The notes under the pieces were generated by a model. The model was given only the letters and a program-made list of their open reading frames with translations. It made no database searches and was not told the DNA's origin. From Lepus europaeus (lineage: Eukaryota > Chordata > Mammalia > Lagomorpha > Leporidae): a stretch of 64,000 nt of DNA. The stretch lies in assembly GCF_033115175.1 (NCBI RefSeq), contig NC_084835.1, positions 26,431,858 through 26,495,857 of the forward strand, given 5' to 3'. The translations under genes and the position numbers were made by a program. The first letter of the stretch is position 1. Every line of letters starts with the position of its first letter. Below, in pieces: positions 59,001 through 64,000 of the stretch.

Positions 59001-59817
59001 GACGGCCCAAGTACTTGGGCACCTGCACCCACATGGGTGACCGGGAGGAAGCACCTGGCTCCTGGCTTCGGACTGGCGTAGTTTCGGCCATTGCGGCCAT
59101 TTAGGGGGTGAACCAATGGAAGGAAGACCTTTCTTTCTGTCTCTCTCACTGTCTAACTCTATCTGTCAAATAAAAAAAGAAAAAAAAAAAAGTGAGATTG
59201 AAAGAGTCAGAGTGAAAGAGAAAAACAGACACAAAAGAGATCTTCCTTCCACTGATTTACTCCCCCAAATGCCTATAACAGCCATGGAGAAGCCAGAAGC
59301 CTGGAACTCTCTCTGGGTCTCCTGCATGGGTGGCTGGGGACTAAGAGCTTGGGCTATTTTCTGGTGCCCTCTCAAGTGCATTTGCAGGGAGCTGGATCTG
59401 AAGTAGAATAGCTGGAAATCTAACCAGGACTCCACTATGGGATGTTGGCAATGTAAGCAGGGGCTTAACCTGCTGGGTCACAATGTCAGTCACACAAAAG
59501 GAGAATTTAAAGAAGAAAATCTAGTCAGAGGTGAAAGGGTAAATGTGGTGTAAGAAGAAGCCAGAGAAATTGCCAGAAGGACTTTAGTCATCATCCTAAG
59601 AGTGATGAATTTCTACTGGCTCCAAATCTCTCAGCCCCAATCTCATTTTTCCCTACTTCAATGACACTCACCTGCCTACACGAGGGCGCACCAGGCCATG
59701 GGACTTGATAAAGACACAGTCACCAACCTTCAGCCACATGTCATTATAACGGAGCTGCTCAAAGTAGTGGCAACCAGGTTCGCCGTTGGACATTTCCACA
59801 GGGACGTCTTCTTTTTC
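34402..59817 (-). CDS. PBRM1: Polybromo-1 (BAF180), C-terminal 560 residues (10 coding exons; 5' part outside window)
   Basis: Defining subunit of the PBAF (SWI/SNF) nucleosome-remodelling complex, nuclear. Exons in transcript order: 59817-59672, 56302-56145, 48419-48236, 46938-46728, 46054-45853, 42503-42339, 38966-38811, 35891-35821, 35713-35497, 34574-34402. All have GT/AG borders and phases agree; total 1683 nt with TAA at 34404-34402. The translation is almost identical to human. It starts [14 protein letters not shown], covers the second BAH domain ([13 protein letters not shown] onward), an acidic stretch ([16 protein letters not shown]), the HMG box, a Pro/Gln-rich region, and the conserved end [18 protein letters not shown]. 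The bromodomains and first BAH domain lie beyond the right edge. The introns are full of SINEs but all exons are intact. Confidence 0.97.
34870..35217 (-). repeat. Old CSINE, minus
   Basis: Diverged copy: TTTTATCTATTTGAAAAGCAGAG, TCTTCTATCCAGTGGTTCACTC, GCATTAGGAGGAAGCTGG, CATGGGATGTAAGCATCC. Confidence 0.7.
35892..38810 (-). other. PBRM1 intron, 2.9 kb, nothing recognised
   Basis: AT-rich intron without a CSINE or named repeat that I can see, unusual beside the repeat-filled introns further right. Confidence 0.5.
38811..38966 (-). CDS. PBRM1: PBRM1 cassette-compatible exon, 156 nt (52 codons)
   Basis: Proline/glycine-rich ([29 protein letters not shown]). It is also phase 1 on both sides and divisible by three. 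It can be skipped alone or together with the neighbouring 165-nt exon without a frameshift. Confidence 0.93.
38967..42338 (-). other. PBRM1 intron, 3.4 kb, nothing recognised
   Basis: AT-rich, free of recognisable SINEs. Confidence 0.5.
42339..42503 (-). CDS. PBRM1: PBRM1 cassette-compatible exon, 165 nt (55 codons)
   Basis: Encodes [20 protein letters not shown] and a Pro-rich part ([20 protein letters not shown]). It begins and ends in phase 1 and its length is a multiple of three, so skipping keeps the frame. Human isoforms shorter by 55 residues fit loss of this exon. Confidence 0.93.
42504..45852 (-). other. PBRM1 intron, 3.3 kb
   Basis: Contains a MIR-like relic (43600-43735) and an AT-rich 300-base open frame on the minus strand (44793-45092) of unknown meaning; otherwise nothing recognised. 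Confidence 0.5.
43600..43735 (+). repeat. MIR-like relic
   Basis: Reads ATGGGCAAACGGAGGATGGG, then TTGTCCAAAGATGCAGAGAG and TCTGACTCCTGATATCACAC, matching the usual MIR order with heavy divergence. Confidence 0.5.
45853..46054 (-). CDS. PBRM1: PBRM1 exon: HMG box
   Basis: One exon encodes a basic lead-in ([15 protein letters not shown]) and the HMG box core: [37 protein letters not shown] and KKAEYE. It binds DNA non-specifically in PBAF. All residues appear identical to human as remembered. Confidence 0.96.
46728..46938 (-). CDS. PBRM1: PBRM1 exon: acidic linker
   Basis: Encodes [16 protein letters not shown], a likely short helix ([14 protein letters not shown]), then a run of Asp/Glu and a Pro-rich segment ending TPPQ. 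It lies between the BAH domain and the HMG box. The donor is GTGAAG. Confidence 0.95.
47110..47312 (-). repeat. Internally deleted CSINE, minus
   Basis: The A-tail side joins directly to CTCCCACATGGGTACAGGGG, so the usual (GA)n and following 60-100 bases are missing. It ends CACAGCACCAGCCCC. Confidence 0.8.
47317..47683 (-). repeat. CSINE, minus, with long (GA)n tract
   Basis: TTTATTTATTTCAAAGGCAG, then (GA)n at about 47383-47436, then the usual body and ACTATGCCACAAGGCCTGCCC. Confidence 0.85.
47716..47908 (+). repeat. 3'-truncated CSINE, plus
   Basis: Starts GGGCTGGCGCTGTAGTG and stops after GTGGGAGACCAGAAAAG. It contains a small internal duplication (GTGGAAGATG... repeated near 47841-47875). 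Confidence 0.8.
48236..59817 (-). CDS. PBRM1: PBRM1 exons: second BAH domain
   Basis: Exons 59817-59672, 56302-56145 and 48419-48236. BAH modules mediate chromatin and protein contacts; in PBAF this one has been linked to PCNA binding (family knowledge). Landmarks are [61 protein letters not shown] and [10 protein letters not shown]. The intron between the last two exons (48420-56144, 7.7 kb) is mostly repeats. Confidence 0.95.
48828..49165 (+). repeat. CSINE (young type), plus
   Basis: GGCCAGCCGTGGCTTAACAGG to CACTCTGCCTGTCC and an A-rich tail. Confidence 0.85.
49228..49568 (+). repeat. CSINE, plus
   Basis: GGGGCTGGTGCTGTGGCACAG to AAATAAATAAATCTTTAAAAA. Confidence 0.85.
49765..50030 (+). 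repeat. Old CSINE, plus
   Basis: Diverged: CTTCCTGCCAATGTGCACCC, GGGAGGCAGCAGGTGATAGC, CGTGGGAGACCCAGA, CATCTGGTGAGTAAAGCAGC. Confidence 0.7.
50072..50349 (-). repeat. CSINE, minus
   Basis: AGATTTATTTACTTATTTGAAAGG, a 13-base G run and (GA)n, then the body to the degraded head near TAGCTCC. Confidence 0.8.
50378..50706 (-). repeat. CSINE, minus
   Basis: TTAGATTTATTTATTTGAAAG to GCCACAGCGCCGGCCCC. It lies directly before the L1 fragment. Confidence 0.9.
50811..51050 (+). mobile_element. Unidentified retroposed fragment with A-rich end, inside L1
   Basis: 240 bases interrupt the L1 match and end in C12 followed by A-rich sequence. Flanks GATGCTACC (50799-50807) and GATACTACC (51057-51065) look like a target-site duplication. 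The start can be read as a short coding end (GWRIVNEVF then TGA), so it may be the 3' end of a retroposed mRNA; the source is not recognised. Confidence 0.45.
51080..51374 (+). repeat. Old CSINE, plus, inside L1
   Basis: CTTCCTGCTAATGTACACGC, GTGATGGCTCAGGTACCTGG, CATGTGGGAGACCCAGA, ATTTGGGGAATGAATCGGTGG. Confidence 0.75.
51937..52270 (+). repeat. CSINE, plus, inside L1
   Basis: GGGACCGGTGCTGTGGCGCAG to AAATAAATAAATCAATCTT and an A tail. Little diverged. Confidence 0.9.
52309..52622 (+). repeat. CSINE, plus, inside L1
   Basis: GGGCCGGCGCTGTGGCATAG to TTTCAAATAAATCTTTAAAAA. Confidence 0.9.
52912..53272 (-). repeat. CSINE, minus
   Basis: TTTTAAAGATTTATTTATTTATTTG, (GA)n at 52968-53010, ending CCACAGTGCAGGCCCC. 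Confidence 0.9.
53305..53385 (-). mobile_element. Short L1 ORF2 fragment, minus
   Basis: TTTGCATTTTTCTAATGGC and GGGCATATTTTCATTTG are the complement of a conserved L1 segment. Confidence 0.55.
53386..53713 (+). repeat. CSINE, plus
   Basis: GGGGCCAGCGCTGTGGCTTAATG to CAAATAAATAAAATAAATA and an A tail. Confidence 0.9.
53724..54025 (+). repeat. CSINE, plus, tail missing
   Basis: GGGCTGGTGTTGTGGCACAAC to (CT)n and CTCTGCCTCTCC; the usual AATAAA tail is absent. Confidence 0.85.
54175..54600 (+). mobile_element. Ancient L1-like fragment
   Basis: GAATCTGTCACTAGCAGACC, then TGTCCTACAAGAAATGCTAAAGG resembles a conserved block of old mammalian L1. The limits are uncertain. Confidence 0.4.
55555..56100 (+). 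mobile_element. L2 fragment
   Basis: Typical L2 3' order: GGGCTTTGCATGTGGCATTTGC, TTTATTTTCATTCACAGCCC, GACAGAGGTATCGATTTG, TTCATTGCTCTACATAATACC, GTGCCTAGCTCAGAATTAG. Confidence 0.65.
56558..56873 (-). repeat. Old CSINE, minus
   Basis: CACTTTTATTTATTTGAAAGGC, CAGGCTGAAGGCAGGAGCC, TACATTAGCAGGAAGCTGG, GTGCCATGGAGCATGGCC. Confidence 0.75.
57080..57890 (+). mobile_element. L2 fragment, long
   Basis: GTGTGGATTACTGCAATAGCC, TTGTTTCCTCTGGCGAGAATG, CCTTACCCTGCTCTACTTTTTC and the end CTTACTGAATGA follow the L2 3' half in order. Confidence 0.75.
57893..58035 (+). repeat. MIR
   Basis: GATGAGGAAACTGAAGCCCAG, ACAACTAGCAGAGCTTGGAC, then TTCTTAACCACTGTTCTCTAC: the standard MIR core. Confidence 0.85.
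58503..58841 (+). repeat. CSINE (young type), plus, nested
   Basis: GGCCGGCGCCGTGGCTTAAC to CTCTGCCTGTC and a long A tail. Perfect 14-base duplication AAAGGCAGAGTTGA at 58489-58502 and 58842-58855. Confidence 0.95.
58871..59190 (+). repeat. CSINE, plus, nested
   Basis: GGCTGGTGCTGTGGCTCACTTG to CTATCTGTCAAATAAAAAAAG. Perfect 14-base duplication AGTGAGATTGAAAG at 58857-58870 and 59191-59204. Confidence 0.95.
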
Positions 59818-60116
59818 CTGTGGTAAAGAAAATGAGTTGAAAAAAGGAAGCTGAAAAACAGAGAGTAGAAAAGAAAGGAAAGTACACTTTCCTTCACATT
59901 AACTTAACAGAAAAAGCAACCATTAACGGAAGCTTTAATGAAGGCTAGGAAACCAAAAAGTTAGGTTGGTGAAACCAAACTAAGTCTTACCAAGTATTAC
60001 ACTGACTTTAAATTTCTAGTTAATTTTCATAAAATAATGTGGTCCCTAAGATGCTTTTTATTATCCTTCCCTCCTTCCGCATTCCCAGGGCCTTTAGGAA
60101 GAAAAATTCTTTTATT

Positions 60117-60493
60117 TTTTTTTTAAAGATTTATTTTATTGATTTGAAAGACAGAGTTACAGAGAGAGGTAGAGACAGAGAGAAAGGCTGGCGCCGTGGC
60201 TCAACAGGCTAATCCTCTGTCTAGCGGCGCCGGCACACCGGGTTCTAGTCCCGGTCGGGGCGCCGGATTCTGTCCCGGTTGCCCCTCTTCCAGGCCAGCT
60301 CTCTGCTATGGCTCGGGAGTGCAGTGGAGGATGGCCCAAGCCCTTGGGCCCTGCACCCCATGGGAGACCCGGATAAGCACCTGGCTCCTGCCTTTGGATC
60401 GGCGTGGTGCGCCGCCGCGGCGGTCATTGGAGGGTGAACCAACGGCAAAAAGGAACCTTTCTCTCTCTCTCTCACTATCCACTCTGCCTGTCA

Positions 60494-60524
<31 letters not shown>

Positions 60525-60796
60525 AGAAAGAAAGGTCTTCAATCCGCTGCTGGTTCACTCCCCAAATGGCCACTACAGCCAGAGATGCGCCGATCCCAAG
60601 CCAGGAGCCAGGAGCTTCTTCCGGGTCTCCCACACGGGTGCAGGGGTCCAAGGATTTGGGCCGTGTTCCACTGCTTTCTTAGGCCACAGCATAGAGCTGG
60701 ATAGGAAGAGGAGCAGCCGGGACAAGAACCAGTGCCTATATGGGATGCCGGCACTCCAGGCCAGGGCGTTAACCTGCTGCACCACAGAGCCGGCCC
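60117..60796 (-). repeat. CSINE, minus, host of a nested CSINE
   Basis: Left part 60117-60186, right part 60519-60796 ending CCACAGAGCCGGCCC. Confidence 0.88.
60187..60518 (+). repeat. CSINE (young type), plus, nested
   Basis: CTGGCGCCGTGGCTCAACAGG to CTCTGCCTGTC and an A tail. Duplication with one mismatch: 60170-60186 versus 60519-60535 (AGAGACAGAGAGAAAGG). Confidence 0.92.
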
Positions 60797-60937
60797 AAGG
60801 AGAGAAAAATTCTAAAGAGAGGCTTATTAGTATGCAGAAGCAGATTCATTCACACGTTATCATAGAGTATAAGGACCAAACCGTATAGAAGCTTCTTCTT
60901 TATTGTATTTATTTAACTCCCTTAATTCCTTTTCTTT

Positions 60938-61612
60938 TTAAAAAGATTTATTTATTTCAAAGGCAGAGTGACAGAGAAAGAAGAAAAGATAGAGAAAGAG
61001 AGAGGGTTATCTTCCAGTGGTTAGTTTACTCCCCCAAATGCCCTGAACAGCTGGAGCTGGGCCAGGCTGAAGCAGGAGCCTGAAACTCCATTTGGTCTCC
61101 CTCATGAGTGGCAGGGACCCATGTACTTAGGCCATGTTCTGCTGCCTTCCCAGGTACATTAGTAGGGAGCTGGATCAGAAGTGGAGCAAGGGGCCAGCGC
61201 TGTGGCACAGTGGGTAAAGCCGCCACCTACACTGCTGACATCCCATATAGTTGCTGGTTCAAGTCCGGGCTGCTCCATTTCTGATCCAGCTCCCTGCTAT
61301 GGTCTGGGAAAGCAGTAGAAGATGGCCCAAGTCCTTGGGCCCCTGCACCTGTGTGGGAGACCTGGAAGAAGCTCCTGGCTCCTGGCTCCTGATGGGGCAC
61401 AGCTCTAGTCATTGTGGCCATCTGGGGAATGAACCAGCAGATGGAAGACCTCTCTCTCTCTCTCTCTGCCTCTACCTCTCTGTAACTCTGCCTTTCAAAT
61501 AAATAAATAAATCTTAAAAAACCAGTAAGAGCAAATGGTAATCGAGCCAGCACCCATATGGGATGTCAGCAATGCAGAGAACAGTTTAACCCACTATGCC
61601 ACAATGCCAGCA
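60938..61612 (-). repeat. CSINE, minus, split by a nested CSINE
   Basis: 60938-61190 and 61540-61612; the head resumes at GAGCCAGCACCCATATGGG and ends CCACAATGCCAGC. Confidence 0.85.
61191..61525 (+). repeat. CSINE, plus, nested
   Basis: GGGCCAGCGCTGTGGCACAG to AAATAAATAAATAAATCTT. The duplication is short and imperfect (GAGCAA on both sides). Confidence 0.88.
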
Positions 61613-62081
61613 ACTGACAGATGTAACATTCTTACTATTTTGATTTATTATAAAACAGAGAGGAACAGTATCATCTTTGTGACAAACATTTTTTTTAATA
61701 CAAATTTTTAATAAATCACAGGGTCTGTCACCTAGTAGCTGCTGGGATACTGGGCAAGTTAAAAGGAAGATAATGACAGTATGCCCAACCAGCTGGTATT
61801 GTTAAGAAATTTAAATGATATACTTCATGGTTGAAATAATGACTGACTTATGAAAACCATTTAATAAACATTACTATTGTTGCTATTTTAAAGTCCTGAC
61901 TAAAAAGGGAAAAAAGACACTTCTGACTAATGTAGGAAAGAACCATCATTCACTGAGGACCCAGCTCTTAACAGGCACAAGTGCTTCGACTATATTAACT
62001 CCAAAACATACAAAAGCTGAGGAAACTCCAGAGACCCCAATTTTTTTAGTGCATCTCTGAGAATATTCAAACTTCACACTT

Positions 62082-62116
62082 TTCTTTAAGATTTTACTTA
62101 TTTGAAAGATAGAGTT

Positions 62117-62152
<36 letters not shown>

Positions 62153-62460
62153 GGAGGGAGGGAGAGAGGGAGGGAGGGAGAGAGGGAGGGAGGGAGAGAG
62201 AGTCTTCCATCTGTCGACTCACTCCCCAAATGGCCATAACAGCCAGAGCTGGGCCAATATGAAGCAAGGAACCAGGAGCTTCTAGGTCTCTCACATGCGT
62301 GTAGGGGCCCAAGGACTTAAGACATCTTTCTCCGCTTTCCCAGGCACATTATCAGGGAGCTGGATTGAAAGTGGAGCAGCTGGGACTCAAACCAGTACTC
62401 ATGTGGGATGCTGGTGCTGCAGGCTGGGGCTTTAACCCACTGTGTCACAGCATCAGCACC
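62082..62460 (-). repeat. CSINE, minus, with target-site duplication
   Basis: Flanked by AACTTCACACTT at 62070-62081 and 62461-62472. Carries (AC)n(GA)n with GGGA units at about 62114-62202. Confidence 0.93.
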
Positions 62461-62561
62461 AACTTCACACTTCAAAAAATGAAAACCTCCTTTAATCTCA
62501 CTTAATGATCTGATCTTCAAATGTGATAATGAAATGGCCTTCTTAGAAAATCCTTAATAAT

Positions 62562-62893
62562 AGGCCGGTGCCACAGCTCAATAGGCTAATCCTCTGCCTG
62601 TGGCGCCAGCACACCAGGTTCTAGTCCCGGTAGGGGTGCCGGATTCTGTCCTGGTTGCCCCTCTTCCAGGCCAGCTCTCTGCTATGGCCCCGGAGTGCAG
62701 TGGAGGATGGCCCAAGCCCTTGGGCCCTGCACCCGCATGGGAGACCAGGAGAAGCACCTGGCTCCTGGATTCAGATCAGCGCGGTGCGCTGGCCACGGCA
62801 GCCATTGGAGGGTGAACCAACGGCAAAGGAAGACCTCTCTGTCTCTCTCTCTCACTGTCCACTCTGCCTGTCAAAAAAAAAAAAAAAGAAAAA
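62562..62893 (+). repeat. CSINE (young type), plus, with 17-base duplication
   Basis: Flanked by a perfect AGAAAATCCTTAATAAT at 62545-62561 and 62894-62910. Body AGGCCGGTGCCACAGCTC to CTCTGCCTGTC and an A tail. Confidence 0.95.
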
Positions 62894-63221
62894 AGAAAAT
62901 CCTTAATAATGAGAGGTCCCACATATGAAAGACCTCTCTCCTCTCAGTCTGTTAACTCTGGCTTTCAAATAAACAAAATATATATTCAATAAAATTAAAA
63001 AATAAAATACATATTATGAAAGAAATACATGGACTTCAAAATCTTTTGCATCAAAGTAAATTTCTCTTTTGATTCCATTTTTCCAAGAACTTTTGGAAGT
63101 ATCCTTATATATGACATGTGGGGGGCACTTGAGGGAATCAAAGTGGCAAATTAAATTATTACTGAGATTAAGAATACTTTTTCCTTTGATGAATGGGTTC
63201 TATTATAAAGTTAGTCTTTAT

Positions 63222-63560
63222 GGGGCCGGCGCTGTGGCGCAGCTGGTTAACACCCTGGCCTGAAGTGCTGGCATCCCATATGGGCACCAGTTCTAGTCCC
63301 AGCTGCTCCTCTTCCGATCCAGCTCTCTGCTGTGGCCTGGGAAAACAGTAGAAGATGGCCCAAGTCCTCGGGCCCCTGCACCTGAGTGGGAGACCCGGAA
63401 GCTCCTGGCTCCTGGTTTCAGATTGGCACAGCTCCAGCTGTTGCAGCCATCTGGGGAGTGAACCAGCAGATGGAAGACCTCTCTTTCTCTCTCTGCCTCT
63501 CCTCTCTGTGTAACTCTGACTTTCAAATAAATACATACATACATAAATAAATAAATAAAA
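63222..63560 (+). repeat. CSINE, plus
   Basis: GGGGCCGGCGCTGTGGCGCAG to CAAATAAATACATACATACA. Little diverged. Confidence 0.9.
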
Positions 63561-63693
63561 AAGTTTACAGGACTTGTCTTTGCAACATAGTATTAAAAAA
63601 AAAACAAGTAACTCATTAAGAGAACTTACAAATATTAGACAGTAAGTCTAAATTCTCACACTGGCTTCCAATGATAATTTTTTAAAAATTAAT

Positions 63694-63990
63694 GAGGGGT
63701 GGCATTTGGTGTAGTGGTTAAAATACCACTTAGGACACCTGTATCCTACTCTAAAGTGCCCAAGTTCAAATTCCACTTCTGTTTCTGACTCAAACTTCCT
63801 TGCTAACATACGTCCTGAAAGGCAGTACCAGGTGGCTCAGGTCCCTGCTACCCAATGTGGGGGACTTGGGTTGAGTTTCCAGTCCCTGCTTTAGCCTGAA
63901 CCAGTTCTTGCTGTTGTGGGAATTTGGGGAGTGAATCAGCAAATCAAAGATCCACACCCGTTTTTCAAATAAAATGAAAATAAATAAAAA
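63694..63990 (+). repeat. Old CSINE, plus
   Basis: Diverged: CTTCCTTGCTAACATACGTCC, AGGTGGCTCAGGTCCCTGC, TTTGGGGAGTGAATCAGC, CAAATAAAATGAAAATAAAT. Confidence 0.75.
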
Positions 63991-64000
63991 CTTTCTTCGG

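Larger units (their letters stand above)
58467..59495 (-). repeat. CSINE, minus, host of two nested CSINEs
   Basis: Left part 58467-58502, middle 58856-58870, right part 59205-59495. The body resumes after each insertion (ATCTTCCTTCCACTGATTTACTC, TTTGCAGGGAGCTGGATC). Confidence 0.85.
59818..64000 (-). other. PBRM1 intron running off the window
   Basis: No PBRM1 exon found here. More than half is CSINE; the remainder is AT-rich unique sequence. Confidence 0.7.

Noticed and set aside
58623-59054. 143-codon minus-strand frame
   Set aside because: Entirely within CSINE copies; similar SINE-derived frames recur at 1450-1815, 2150-2411, 53545-53943 and 60196-60888.
62114-62202. Tandem array resembling a CRISPR or satellite
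   Set aside because: Simple (AC)n(GA)n with GGGA units inside a CSINE; no spacers.

Overview
The window is nuclear DNA from a lagomorph, most probably rabbit. Two things show this. About thirty copies of the lagomorph C-repeat SINE (CSINE) are scattered through it, and the gene order matches human 3p21.1: STAB1 > , < NT5DC2, SMIM4 > , < PBRM1. All four genes were identified by translating splice-consistent exons and comparing them with remembered mammalian proteins; no database search was possible.

Layout. 1-16.03 kb: the last 51 coding exons of STAB1 (stabilin-1, + strand), encoding 1902 residues that run from the second EGF-like cluster through FAS1 domains 3-7, the Link domain, the membrane segment and the tail. 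16.15-23.25 kb: all 14 coding exons of NT5DC2 (- strand, 557 aa), with a 3.1 kb first intron and a CpG-rich promoter near 23.2-23.8 kb. STAB1 and NT5DC2 converge so tightly that both 3'UTRs share 120 bp. 25.65-28.46 kb: SMIM4/UQCC5 (+ strand, 2 coding exons, 80 aa) with its own CpG-rich promoter. 28.5-34.4 kb: the 3' flanks of SMIM4 and PBRM1, with no further gene recognised. 34.4-64 kb: the last 10 coding exons of PBRM1 (- strand, 560 C-terminal residues: second BAH domain, HMG box, proline/glutamine-rich region, conserved C-terminus) and part of the next upstream intron.

Base composition changes sharply near 24.5 kb. To the left is GC-rich, exon-dense DNA with very short introns; to the right is AT-rich DNA with long introns. 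The PBRM1 introns from 47 kb on are heavily filled with CSINEs, L1, L2 and MIR. Several CSINEs sit inside older ones and still have readable target-site duplications, so the order of insertion can be reconstructed.

The four genes are not an operon or a pathway. They are a scavenger receptor of endothelium and macrophages, a HAD-family 5'-nucleotidase-like protein, a small inner-membrane factor for mitochondrial complex III, and a PBAF chromatin-remodelling subunit. I found no new biological system. The points most worth a second look are: the interlocked 3' ends of STAB1 and NT5DC2; near-identical paired CCAAT-box layouts in the NT5DC2 and SMIM4 promoters; a 34-nt perfect inverted repeat in a STAB1 coding exon; loss of the first Asp of the GGA-binding DDSLL motif in the STAB1 tail; a polyadenylation hexamer inside the last SMIM4 codons; and the nested SINE stacks.
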